Origin: Maritimibacter sp.
Lineage (GTDB): Bacteria > Pseudomonadota > Alphaproteobacteria > Rhodobacterales > Rhodobacteraceae
Length of the DNA stretch: 64,000 nucleotides
NCBI GenBank assembly: GCA_002695005.1
Contig: NZNT01000029.1
Coordinates: 1-64,000 of the forward strand
Direction of reading: 5' to 3'
Each line of letters begins with the position of its first letter. Position 1 is the stretch's first letter. This document shows positions 35,501 through 43,927 of this stretch, piece by piece. The notes under the pieces were generated by a model that saw only the letters and a list, made by a program, of their open reading frames with translations, made no database searches and had not been told where the DNA came from. Both the position numbers and the translations under genes were made by a program.

Positions 35501-35569
35501 TTCTTTTCCGCTTTCCATTTGTTTCCAAATGGTTAGCTTTGCACAACCAATCACGCCGGGACCACGGGC

Positions 35570-36373
35570 ATGTCGCTTTTCCACCTCTTCATAGTGGCTG
35601 TAATTCAGGGGCTTACGGAATTTCTCCCCGTCTCCTCCTCCGGTCACCTGATTCTCCTCCCGAATCTCACCGGAATGACGGACCAGGGACAGGTGATCGA
35701 CGTGGCCGTTCATGTCGGCACCCTCGGCGCGGTGATCCTCTATTTTTGGTCAGATGTGCGTGAGGCACTTTTCGGCATCCCCCGAATGCTCACGGGCCGG
35801 ATCGACACCCGCGGCGCCAAGCTCGCCTTCCTGCTGGCCGTGGCCACCGTGCCGGTCATCGTCTTCGGCCTGATCCTCAAGGCCACCGGCCTTGACGACG
35901 CGATGCGGTCTGTCGCCGTGATCGGCTGGACCATGCTGATCTTCGGCCTCGTCCTTTACTGGGTCGACCAGAAAGGCGCCGAGGAAAAGAGCGATACCGA
36001 CTGGACCCTGCGCGATGCGATCATCATGGGGCTGTGGCAGGCCATCGCGCTCATCCCCGGCACATCGCGCTCCGGCGCCACGATCTCGGGCGCCCGCGCC
36101 CTGGGCTACAAGCGCGAGGACGGCACGCGCCTCGCCATGCTCATGTCCATCCCCACGATCCTGGCCTCCGGCCTCTACCTCGGGCTCGAGGTCGCCGCCG
36201 AAGCCGACGCGCAGGCCGCCCGGGACGGCGCCATCGCCGCCGGCATGGCCTTTGTCGCAGCCCTGCTCGCCCTCACGCTGATGATGCGCCTCCTGCGCTC
36301 GGTCAGCTTTACGCCCTACGTCATCTACCGCGTGATCCTCGGTGTCGTGTTGCTGGTCATCGCCTACACCTGA
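35570..36373 (+). CDS. uppP: Undecaprenyl-diphosphatase
   Basis: Recycles the lipid carrier for peptidoglycan and other envelope polymers by removing one phosphate from undecaprenyl diphosphate. It has 267 residues and about eight membrane helices. BacA/UppP signatures are GLTEFLPVSSSGHLILLP (N-terminal Glu-rich motif) and LIPGTSRSGATISGA (PGTSRSG motif). The ATG at 35570 follows the gltD/uppP intergenic region. Confidence 0.96.
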   Translation: MSLFHLFIVAVIQGLTEFLPVSSSGHLILLPNLTGMTDQGQVIDVAVHVGTLGAVILYFWSDVREALFGIPRMLTGRIDTRGAKLAFLLAVATVPVIVFGLILKATGLDDAMRSVAVIGWTMLIFGLVLYWVDQKGAEEKSDTDWTLRDAIIMGLWQAIALIPGTSRSGATISGARALGYKREDGTRLAMLMSIPTILASGLYLGLEVAAEADAQAARDGAIAAGMAFVAALLALTLMMRLLRSVSFTPYVIYRVILGVVLLVIAYT

Positions 36374-36376
36374 CAC

Positions 36377-36404
36377 GAAAAAGGCCGGCCCACCCGGACC
36401 GGCC
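36377..36404 (-). terminator. Terminator of the NDUFA9-like gene
   Basis: GGCCGG (36383-36388) and CCGGCC (36399-36404) form the stem; on the minus strand it is followed by TTTTT. It lies between the convergent uppP and 36427 genes. Confidence 0.65.
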
Positions 36405-36426
36405 CCAATACTCGAAGTGCCTGCAA

Positions 36427-37407
36427 TCAAGTGCGCAGGTTACGCGCCGACGCGGTGATATCGGCGTACTGCCCGGTCTGGCGGAACCGCCACAGATAGC
36501 CCGGCAGCACCACCTCCATCGCCGTCGGCGTGATCCCGAGGTCTTCGAAGGTCTTCGTCTCCCCGGTCACCACGTTGTCATGGTGCAGCGTCGTCACCTG
36601 GTCGCGCGTGATCGGCGCTTTGACCAGACCGCCGGTCATGGCCGAACCCGCGTCGAACACGGTCCCCATGATCCCCGCCAGCCAGAACGGCAGGTTCACG
36701 ATCATGCGGCGGCGCTGGATCATGGTGAGCATGTCCTGCATCAGCTCGCGGAACGTCTGAACGTCAGGCCCGCCAAGCTCATAGATCCCCGGCGCGGCCT
36801 CACCCCTCGCGCCCATCTCGGCGGCATGGGCGACATCGTCGACATAGACCGGCTGAAATTTCGTTCCGCCGCCGACGACCGGCAGCACGGGGCCGAAGCG
36901 CGTCATCCCCGCGAAACGATTGAAGAAGTTGTCCTCGGGCCCGAACATCACGGACGGGCGCAGGATCACGGCTTCGGGGAAGCTGTCGAGGATCGCCGCC
37001 TCGCCCCGCCCCTTGGACGTGGCATAAAGGCTGTCGCCCTCAGCGTCCGCGCCGATGGCCGACAGGTGAACGAGGGTCGGGATGCCCTTTTCGGCCGCCA
37101 GCCGCGCGATACGCGCCGCGCCCTCGTCCTGCACGGCGTCGAAGTTGTTCTTGCCGCCCTTGTCGAAGGTGCCCACGCAGTTGACCACCGCGTCCGCGCC
37201 GGTCATCGCCTCGGCAACGGACGCGTCGTTGCGGATGTTGCACAGGATGGGCGCGACCTGTCCGACCGTGCCGTAAGGCTTCACGAAAAGCGCCTCGTTC
37301 GGCCGTCGCACGGCCACGCGCACGCGCCAGCCCGCTTTCGCCATCCGCCGGGCGATATACCGCCCCGCGAAGCCCGATCCGCCGTAGATGGTGACGAGTT
37401 TCGACAT
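36427..37407 (-). CDS. NDUFA9-like NAD(P)-binding protein (atypical SDR)
   Basis: A 326-residue protein starting [20 protein letters not shown] at 37407, with an N-terminal Rossmann motif [30 protein letters not shown] and [16 protein letters not shown] match the complex I accessory-subunit (NDUFA9) branch of extended SDRs; alphaproteobacterial members are common beside uppP and queG-type genes. The Tyr-X3-Lys is retained as YATSK. Whether it binds complex I or acts as an enzyme cannot be told. Confidence 0.86.
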   Translation of the reverse strand: MSKLVTIYGGSGFAGRYIARRMAKAGWRVRVAVRRPNEALFVKPYGTVGQVAPILCNIRNDASVAEAMTGADAVVNCVGTFDKGGKNNFDAVQDEGAARIARLAAEKGIPTLVHLSAIGADAEGDSLYATSKGRGEAAILDSFPEAVILRPSVMFGPEDNFFNRFAGMTRFGPVLPVVGGGTKFQPVYVDDVAHAAEMGARGEAAPGIYELGGPDVQTFRELMQDMLTMIQRRRMIVNLPFWLAGIMGTVFDAGSAMTGGLVKAPITRDQVTTLHHDNVVTGETKTFEDLGITPTAMEVVLPGYLWRFRQTGQYADITASARNLRT

Positions 37408-37536
37408 GCCAAGCTCCTTCGCAAATCCGGGTTCCTGCATAGCCCCGCAGGCCCGCGCGAACAAGGCGAATTGAAACTTTGCGAATCCCGTTGACAGGCT
37501 CCGCCCGGGGCCTTACATCGCGGCTCCACGACACCT

Positions 37537-37623
37537 GCCCAGGTGGCGGAATTGGTAGACGCGCCAGCTTCAGGTGCTGGTGTCTGTATGGACGTGGAGG
37601 TTCGAGTCCTCTCCTGGGCACCA
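37537..37623 (+). tRNA. tRNA-Leu (anticodon CAG)
   Basis: An 87-nt class II tRNA. Acceptor arms GCCCAGG and CCTGGGC pair, the anticodon loop is CTTCAGG with anticodon CAG, a long variable arm follows (TGTCTGTATGGACGT), the T arm is GGAGG-TTCGAGT-CCTCT, and CCA is encoded at 37621-37623. Confidence 0.97.
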
Positions 37624-37966
37624 AGTCTCACAGGTAAGCCACTGCTTCTCGTCAGTTTCCGCTCAGGAACGCAGCAGGCGTAGACCAAGTCGGAAACCAA
37701 TCCAGCAGCCGGCACATGTTTGCAGGCCCCGATTTTCAGATCGCGGCGCGTGTCGCACGACCTTTCCCATCACGACACGGTAGGGCGCATGAGCTTCACC
37801 ACGTTGAAGGCGAGTCCGGTATGGTTGGCCTGCCTGCGTCGCAGGTCAGGCTGCGGTTGACTCTGAGCGTTCAGTAGACGCGCTCACATGTGCCGAAACT
37901 ATGTCCCCGGTCGCATCATCCCCGGTCCCGCGAGCTGGCGCATGGCGAGGTCGGGGTTGGGTGAAT
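37624..37966. other. Gene-free stretch after tRNA-Leu
   Basis: There is no convincing coding frame in 343 bp. One short minus-strand open segment (about 37790-37880) reads PDLRRRQANHTGLAFNVVKLMRP in two parts and ends in a stop; the phrase resembles the end of some transposases, but the frame is broken by stops on its upstream side. tRNA 3' ends are frequent integration points, so this may be the scar of a lost element. Confidence 0.35.
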
Positions 37967-38554
37967 TCAGGATGAACCGTTGAAGCAGAAGAAGCCGATC
38001 TCGTCATGGTTCCGCGCGAGCACGTCGAGCCGGTCCGCGACCTGATCGAATACGTTGCGGGGGAGCGACGTGGCCGGGCCGACTGCGGCGAGGTCGAGGG
38101 CGGGGTGGAGCAGCGACAGGAGCGTCTGTGCCGCCGCGCCCTCCAGTTTGGCGAAGATGTCCGTCTCGGTCCGGTGGCGCGGCAGAAGCATCGACTGGAG
38201 CGCGCCCAGCGCCCGGATGAAGCGGATGGTCAGTGACTGGATGCCCGTCACGACGTTCTGCGCGATGACCCGGATGCCGCCGATGACCAGACCGGGAATT
38301 TCGATCACGGCGCCGGAATCGGCCATGACGCCCTTGCTGCCGTCCACGGGGAGATAGGGCAGGAGCGAGTCGATGAACTCCGGTACGAACGCTTCGGTCA
38401 GCGGGAGCGCGTTGCGAAAGCCGATGCGGTGATGCGTGTCGCCACGATCGAGCTCGATCTGCTCGGCGAACCATTCCCCGGAATCCGCGTCGAGCACGAG
38501 GCGTATCTGGAGCGTGTCCGGTGTACGTTCGTCGGTCAGTTGGTCCTGCGTCAT
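37967..38554 (-). CDS. Hypothetical protein downstream of the CheB-CheR-PAS gene
   Basis: Not recognised. The 195-residue product starts MTQDQLTDERTPDTLQIR, with a GAGGTG ribosome site 8 nt upstream. No signal peptide or membrane helix is clear. The first 50 residues look beta-rich (LVLDADSGEWFAEQIELDRG), and the rest mixes a hydrophobic stretch (VIEIPGLVIGGIRVIAQNVV) with helices. It lies 87 bp downstream of the CheB-CheR-PAS gene on the same strand and may be co-transcribed; the gap holds a GCGAAC-N4-GTTCGC hairpin. Confidence 0.6.
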   Translation of the reverse strand: MTQDQLTDERTPDTLQIRLVLDADSGEWFAEQIELDRGDTHHRIGFRNALPLTEAFVPEFIDSLLPYLPVDGSKGVMADSGAVIEIPGLVIGGIRVIAQNVVTGIQSLTIRFIRALGALQSMLLPRHRTETDIFAKLEGAAAQTLLSLLHPALDLAAVGPATSLPRNVFDQVADRLDVLARNHDEIGFFCFNGSS

Positions 38555-38641
38555 CTCAAATACACCTCACGCATCTATTGCTCATGGTCTTCAATCTCGG
38601 GCGAACGTGTGTTCGCGTGGCTTCTTCAAAGGGCTTCCGCA

Positions 38642-41600
38642 TCAGGAGAGAATCTGGAACGAGCCGTACAGATGCGTCGGGTTTCCCGAGGCGTCGACAG
38701 TCGTTCTGCCTGTGCTCCGGCATTTTGCGCGGGTCCCGTCCGGGCGGGTGATCTGGTCCACCAGATCGAAGGGTTCATTCTTGTCGATGGCGTCCTGCAT
38801 CATCGCCTTGATTCGGGGCCGGGCCTCCGGATCGAACCGCTCGAGCGCCTTGTCGAAACTGGCGGGTTCGGCCGGATCGATACCGAGGATCTCGTAGAGC
38901 GTCGGGTTCCAGTAGGCCACGCCATTTGCGATGTCGTAGGAGTAAAAGCCGATGCCGCGGTCCCCCGCCACCTTGCCATAGTGCTTCACGATCAGGTCGT
39001 CGTTCACTGCGCGGGAATAGTCGCGGAACACGCCCAGGAGCGCGACCGCCTCGCCCGCTTCGTTCGTGATCGCGGTGCCCGAGGTCTCGACCACGATGGT
39101 GCGCCCGTCCGCCCGGTTCAGCCGCGCGAAGAAATGGAACGGCTCACCGGTTTCGATGGCGGTGTCGATAGCCTCCTTCACCATAGCCTGGTCATCCGGG
39201 TGGTAGTAGTTCACCCCGTCGCCGATCTTGCCCGACTGGTCGCCGAAAGGAAGGCCGTGGATGGCGTAGGTTTCCGGCGACCAGTCCTGTTCGCCGGTTG
39301 CGAGGTTGATCTTCCAGGTCCCGATATTGCCGAACGCGCGGAGTGTCTGGTTAAGCTCTGACGTGATGGTCAGGTCGACCTCGTCGGCCAGCACGATCAA
39401 CCCGATCAGACCCTCACCCTCGGTGGTGAGCGGCGTTACGGTAAGCGAAACGAGGCTGTTCCCGATCTCGATGCTGCGCTGGTGGACCTGCCGGTCGAGC
39501 AGCGCCTGCGAACAGATGTCGACGAGCGGCGGGTAGCCTCTGGGCATGTAGCACTGGGACAGGTGGCCGAGCGAATGGCCCCGCTCCCGGATTCGGAATG
39601 TCTCGATTGCGCTTTTCGACGCGTGGCGGATGAGCAGCCCGAGGTCGAGCATCATCATCACGGTCGGAATCCCCGAGATCAGGCCGTTCAGTTCCGCCGT
39701 TGCGCGTTCGAGTTGCGAGGTGTTGACCAGCAATTCCTCGTTCACCGTGATGAGCTCTTCATTCGTGGATTGAAGTTCCTCGTTCGACGTTTCGAGTTCC
39801 TCGTTCGTCGACTGAAGTTCCTCGTTCGAGCTTTGCAGCTCTTCGTTCAGGGACTGAAGCTCCTCGTTCGAGGTCTGGAGCTGCTCGATCGTCACCTGCA
39901 ACGTGTCGCGGGTGCGGGCGAGTTCTGTTTCGAGGTAGTCGAGGTAATCGGTACGCTCCGCGTCAGCGCCCGTCGGCTCCTCCCGCATCTCGGTTTCGAA
40001 GCCGATGAGGACCAGAGGCTCGCTCTCCGTATCGTCGGCGGCGGGCATGATGGGATAGGCCACCATGCGCAGGTTGTTGTAGCCGCGTCCGTCCACCTGA
40101 TGCCACTGGCCCGCCCGCACCTCCCTGTGCCTGATCGCGACGAGCACCATCGACCCGGCTTCATAGGAGAGCATCTTCTTGAGGACGTTGAGCGTCATGC
40201 TCCCCTGGATCGGTTCGCGCATTTCCACGAACTCGGCGATGTCGCCGTAGATCTTGAGGATCGACTTCTCCTTGTTGGTCAGGACGCCGGTTTCGACGAC
40301 GGACCTTGCGAGCGCATCGAAGCGCCAGGCATCCTCATGATTCAGGGCCGCACGATGGAAACCGACGGCACCGCCCGAATGATAGTTCAGCCCGGCCGGC
40401 AGCGCCCGCTCGGGCCCCGCCGGGCGGGACAGGCGCAGAGAGCGCTTGCTGAAGATCTTGGAGTTCGCCTCGATCGGGACGAAATAGCTTTCGAGCACAC
40501 CGGTCGTCTCGGAGGTGCCGAGAAACAGCATACCGTCTGACTTGAGCGAGTACTGAATACGCGCCAGCACCCGCTCCTGCAGTTTCGCCTCGAAGTAGAT
40601 CAGGACGTTTCGGATCGACACGAGGTCGATCGACATGAACGGCGCGTCCTGAAACACGTTGTGGCGCGTGAACATGACCAGCTGCCTGAGCTTGTCGCGC
40701 ACTTTCACCGTGTCTTCGGACACCTCGAAATAGGTTTCGAGAAACCGGCCGGGAATGTCGGTCGCCGCAGACGCCGGATAGGTCGCCTTGCGCCCGATGC
40801 TCAGGGCGTGATCGTCGATGTCGGTCGCGAAGACCTGCAACTGGTCCTTCGAGACCTTGTCGATCCCGCCCAGCGCCTCGGCGACGAGGATGGCGATGGA
40901 ATAGGCTTCTTCCCCGGTCGCGCAGCCCGGTATCCAGATCCGGATCGGCTCGTCGTCCGTGCGGTTGGAAAAGCGGCTTTCGATTTCCAGTTCGAGCGCA
41001 GCGAATTGTTCATGGTCGCGGAAGAACCGTGTCACCGAAATCAGGAGGTCGCGATAAAGCGCCTCGACCTCGTCCACGGACCGGCGGCACAGCTCGACAT
41101 ATTCGTCGAAGGACTCGATGCCCTTGGCGAACATCCGGCGGTGGATGCGCCGGTTGATCGTCGTCTCTTTGTAGTGACGGAAATCGACGAGCGTATGGGC
41201 CAGCAGAATTTGGAACAGGTCGTTGTTTTTTGGCGACGCCTCGTCCAGCTCCTTGAGGACGCTGAGGTCGCGGGGCCGTTTCAGGACGGTGACCAGATGC
41301 TGACCGATCTGTTCGGGCGTGAGGGTGAGGTCGACGCAGCCGGTGCGGATCGCGGACACCGGCATCGAGTCGTATTTGGATGAATCGGGGTTCTGCGCAA
41401 TGGTGATGCCCCCCGCCTCACGGATCGCCTGAACGCCGTAGGAGCCGTCACTGCCGGTGCCCGACAGGACCACCCCAACGGCTGAGGCGCCCCGTCCTTC
41501 GGCAAGGGATTTCAAAAGCCGATCCGCCGAAGGTTTCGGCATCGCGTGATGGCCCGTGGGTTCCTTGAGGCGGAGCAAGCCATCCTCAAGCACCGTGTCG

Positions 41601-41854
41601 CGGCCCGGCGGCGGGACATAGATCGTGCCCGCTCGGGGGACCGTTTCTTCCTCGATCTCCTCGACCTTCAGCCGCGTTTCGCGCGACAGGAGCGGGACCA
41701 GCATGCTCTTGTGACTCGGCGACATATGCTGCGCGATCACATAGGCGCAATTCAGATCCTTCGGCAGATTCTGCGCGAGGAGCGAGGTCGCCTCCAACCC
41801 GCCGGCAGAAGCCGCGATCCCGACGATGACGAGTTCATCCACAAGCTGATCCAA
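38642..41854 (-). CDS. CheB-CheR-PAS fusion protein
   Basis: A 1070-residue cytoplasmic protein, TTG start at 41854 supported by an AAGGA ribosome site 6 nt upstream. Residues 1-190: CheB methylesterase with Ser in GIAASAGG, His in IAQHMSPSH and Asp in GTGSDGSYG. About 205-470: CheR methyltransferase (VTRFFRDHEQF, GCATGEEAYSIA, FATDIDDHAL, SIRNVLIYFE). About 659-708: seven heptads of the xxNEELQ type, a coiled coil. About 715-1070: PAS-like sensory domains (DWSPETYAIHG, AYWNPTLYEILGID), with no histidine-kinase domain after them. It could sense a signal and modify receptors, or work with a separate kinase. Confidence 0.9.
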   Translation of the reverse strand: MDQLVDELVIVGIAASAGGLEATSLLAQNLPKDLNCAYVIAQHMSPSHKSMLVPLLSRETRLKVEEIEEETVPRAGTIYVPPPGRDTVLEDGLLRLKEPTGHHAMPKPSADRLLKSLAEGRGASAVGVVLSGTGSDGSYGVQAIREAGGITIAQNPDSSKYDSMPVSAIRTGCVDLTLTPEQIGQHLVTVLKRPRDLSVLKELDEASPKNNDLFQILLAHTLVDFRHYKETTINRRIHRRMFAKGIESFDEYVELCRRSVDEVEALYRDLLISVTRFFRDHEQFAALELEIESRFSNRTDDEPIRIWIPGCATGEEAYSIAILVAEALGGIDKVSKDQLQVFATDIDDHALSIGRKATYPASAATDIPGRFLETYFEVSEDTVKVRDKLRQLVMFTRHNVFQDAPFMSIDLVSIRNVLIYFEAKLQERVLARIQYSLKSDGMLFLGTSETTGVLESYFVPIEANSKIFSKRSLRLSRPAGPERALPAGLNYHSGGAVGFHRAALNHEDAWRFDALARSVVETGVLTNKEKSILKIYGDIAEFVEMREPIQGSMTLNVLKKMLSYEAGSMVLVAIRHREVRAGQWHQVDGRGYNNLRMVAYPIMPAADDTESEPLVLIGFETEMREEPTGADAERTDYLDYLETELARTRDTLQVTIEQLQTSNEELQSLNEELQSSNEELQSTNEELETSNEELQSTNEELITVNEELLVNTSQLERATAELNGLISGIPTVMMMLDLGLLIRHASKSAIETFRIRERGHSLGHLSQCYMPRGYPPLVDICSQALLDRQVHQRSIEIGNSLVSLTVTPLTTEGEGLIGLIVLADEVDLTITSELNQTLRAFGNIGTWKINLATGEQDWSPETYAIHGLPFGDQSGKIGDGVNYYHPDDQAMVKEAIDTAIETGEPFHFFARLNRADGRTIVVETSGTAITNEAGEAVALLGVFRDYSRAVNDDLIVKHYGKVAGDRGIGFYSYDIANGVAYWNPTLYEILGIDPAEPASFDKALERFDPEARPRIKAMMQDAIDKNEPFDLVDQITRPDGTRAKCRSTGRTTVDASGNPTHLYGSFQILS
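39731..39878 (-). repeat. 21-bp coding repeats for NEEL heptads in the CheB-CheR-PAS gene
   Basis: About seven imperfect 21-bp units in tandem encode heptads such as SLNEELQ, SSNEELQ, STNEELE. Each unit keeps the core AACGAGGAACTT with silent changes. It is a coding repeat, prone to length change by slippage. Confidence 0.8.
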
Positions 41855-42206
41855 GGTGTGTCCTTACAAACCTGGCGGCAGCTGTTGCCGCTGCCGGACT
41901 TCGCGATTAGCGGGTTACAAACCGGGCGAAAACCGGGGCGTCGCCTTGCGGCACCGAACCTGCTTCACTCACCTTAAAGGCGAATGGCGGGAGGTGCGAG
42001 TATCATTTATCGCGCAACGGTCGCTTGGCAAACCAATGCTGCATCGCGGCCACGCAAACGACCTGCACAGATTTTCACCATCGGACCGGCGATGGCGGCG
42101 CGGGGGCGGGCAACGACGAAACCTGCGCTCTGTCTAAATTTTACCAATTGATAAAAATGCGAGTCGTGCTAGCGTTTCCCAAAAGAACACAGACAGGGAG
42201 ACAGTC
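41855..42206. other. Divergent intergenic region between CheB-CheR-PAS and preT
   Basis: This 352-bp region has no gene. A 14-bp direct repeat TTACAAACC(T/G)GGCG occurs at 41864-41877 and 41915-41928, the first copy ending next to the CheB-CheR-PAS ribosome site. The right end carries the preT operator (42139-42156) and a TTGATA-N15-CTAGCG promoter-like pair (42148-42174). The middle shows nothing further. Confidence 0.5.
42139..42156. promoter_or_regulatory. Operator upstream of preT
   Basis: TTTTACCAATTGATAAAA is an 18-bp near-perfect palindrome (one mismatched pair), 50 bp before the preT start and overlapping a TTGATA -35-like element. A matching site precedes the amidohydrolase gene at 45294-45312. 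Confidence 0.6.
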
Positions 42207-43526
42207 GTGACCAATTCCCCACAGACACCCGGCGTCGTCGCCGAGCGTTTGCAGGCAACGGTTCTGGCCGAGAATTTCGCGGACCTGCATCCGCCACTCG
42301 ACGCGCATGAGGCGCAGGTGGCCGCGGACCGCTGCTATTTCTGCCATGATGCGCCGTGCATGGAGGCCTGCCCCACCGACATCGACATCCCGCTCTTCAT
42401 CCGCCAGATCATGACCGGAACACCGGAAGCGGCGGCCAAGACGATCCTCGATCAGAACATCCTTGGCGGCATGTGCGCCCGCGTCTGCCCGACCGAAACG
42501 CTGTGCGAAGAGGTCTGCGTGCGCGAGGTGGCCGAGGGGGAGCCGGTTCAGATCGGTCGCCTGCAACGCTACGCCACCGACACGCTGATGGGCGCGAACG
42601 TGCATCCGTTCAAACGTGCCGAGCCGACCGGCAAGCGGGTCGCCGTCGTGGGTGCCGGACCCGCCGGTCTGGCAGCGGCGCACCGGCTGGCGATGTATGG
42701 TCATGACGTCGTGATCCATGACGCCAAGCCGAAACCGGGTGGCCTCAACGAATACGGCATCGCCTCCTACAAGACGGTCGAAAACTTCGCCGCGCGCGAA
42801 GTCGACTGGCTGATGCAGATCGGCGGGATCACGATGGAGACCGGTAAGACGCTGGGCGAGGACATCACGCTCGACGGGCTGGCCAGCGACTTTGACGCGG
42901 TGTTCCTCGGCATCGGGCTGGGCAATACGAACGCGCTCGGGATCGACGGCGAGGATTTGTCCGGTGTCGTGGACGCGGTGAAATTCATCGCCGATCTGCG
43001 TCAGACCGACGATCTGACCGACCTGCCCGTGGGCCGCAACGTCGTGGTGATCGGCGGCGGCATGACCGCCATCGACGCGGCGGTGCAATCCAAGCTCCTT
43101 GGCGCCGAGAACGTCACGCTGGTCTACCGCCGGTCGCAGGACAAGATGCCCGCCTCGGAATACGAACAACAGCTCGCGCAATCCAAAGGCGTCCATATCA
43201 TACCCGGCGTCGCGCCCGTCTCGCTCAAGGGCGAAGGGCATGTCGCGGCCATCGAGCTTGCCTACACCGACGAGAACGCCAAGCCGACGGGCGAGACCTT
43301 CACCCTTCCCGCCGATCAGGTGTTCAAGGCCATCGGGCAGGCGTTCGAGGAGGTCGCGGGCCTCGACACCGACGGTCGCAAGATCAAGGTGACGGACGCA
43401 GGACGCACCTCGCGCGATGGTGTCTGGGCCGGTGGCGACTGCACGGCGGGCGAAGACCTGACCGTCGTCGCCGTTGCCGAGGGTCGCGACGCCGCCGAGG
43501 ACATCCACGCGAGCCTCATGGGGTAA
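42207..43526 (+). CDS. preT: NAD-dependent dihydropyrimidine dehydrogenase subunit PreT
   Basis: Passes electrons from NAD(P)H through FAD and Fe-S clusters to PreA for reduction of uracil and thymine. It has 439 residues, GTG start with an AGGGAGA ribosome site. The N-terminal Fe-S part reads CYFCHDAPCMEACPTDID and GMCARVCPTETLCEEVC, followed by FAD (VAVVGAGPAGLAAAHRL) and NAD (VVVIGGGMTAIDAAVQ) folds and the C-terminal GVWAGGDCTAGED. It resembles GltD; the neighbouring preA fixes the assignment. First gene of preT-VOC-preA. Confidence 0.94.
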   Translation: MTNSPQTPGVVAERLQATVLAENFADLHPPLDAHEAQVAADRCYFCHDAPCMEACPTDIDIPLFIRQIMTGTPEAAAKTILDQNILGGMCARVCPTETLCEEVCVREVAEGEPVQIGRLQRYATDTLMGANVHPFKRAEPTGKRVAVVGAGPAGLAAAHRLAMYGHDVVIHDAKPKPGGLNEYGIASYKTVENFAAREVDWLMQIGGITMETGKTLGEDITLDGLASDFDAVFLGIGLGNTNALGIDGEDLSGVVDAVKFIADLRQTDDLTDLPVGRNVVVIGGGMTAIDAAVQSKLLGAENVTLVYRRSQDKMPASEYEQQLAQSKGVHIIPGVAPVSLKGEGHVAAIELAYTDENAKPTGETFTLPADQVFKAIGQAFEEVAGLDTDGRKIKVTDAGRTSRDGVWAGGDCTAGEDLTVVAVAEGRDAAEDIHASLMG

Positions 43527-43551
43527 GCGCAGCACCGGGGAGCCAGGCAAC

Positions 43552-43926
43552 ATGCCCAGCCACATCCACTTTCAGACCATCGGCGCCACGGATCAGGCGC
43601 GCGCGGTCGCGTTCTACACGGAAAAGCTCGGCTTTTCGGTGGAGCGGGATGAGGCTTATGGCGCGGATCGCTGGATTTTCCTGACCCTCCCCGGCGCGCA
43701 GACCATGCTCCAGATCAGCAAGGTCGCCGCCATCACCCCGCAGGACACCCCGCAACTCGTCCTCGTCTGCGACGACGTGGACGGCGAGGCCAAGTGCCTC
43801 GCCGACGCGGACGTGCCCATCGTTTCCGGCCCTGACACCGCGCCGTGGGACCCATCGACCCGTTGGGCGATGATCCACGACAGCGAGGGCAATCTAATTC
43901 TTCTTCAGACCGTAGGAGGCCAATGA
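43552..43926 (+). CDS. VOC-fold protein between preT and preA
   Basis: A 124-residue glyoxalase/bleomycin-resistance fold protein starting MPSHIHFQTIGATDQARAVAFYTEK, written here as two halves of one beta-alpha-beta unit. HFQTIGAT, FYTEKLGFSV, TMLQISKVA and DSEGNLILLQTV give the paired beta-alpha-beta-beta-beta modules, with potential metal ligands His, Gln and Glu. It ends 1 bp before the preA start, so it is part of the operon. Its reaction is unknown; a second VOC gene lies at 49623. Confidence 0.8.
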   Translation: MPSHIHFQTIGATDQARAVAFYTEKLGFSVERDEAYGADRWIFLTLPGAQTMLQISKVAAITPQDTPQLVLVCDDVDGEAKCLADADVPIVSGPDTAPWDPSTRWAMIHDSEGNLILLQTVGGQ

Positions 43927-43927
43927 C

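Noticed and set aside
39731-39878. CRISPR-like or mobile tandem repeat
   Set aside because: The repeat is a 21-bp in-frame coding repeat for coiled-coil heptads, with no unique spacers.
37537-42206. Integrative element with attachment-site repeat at tRNA-Leu
   Set aside because: No integrase gene and no duplicate of the tRNA 3' end were found in the flanking 4.5 kb.
42207-43526. preT as a second gltD
   Set aside because: It resembles GltD in fold, but lies with preA and the dihydropyrimidinase gene and lacks the GltD-specific C-terminal pattern.
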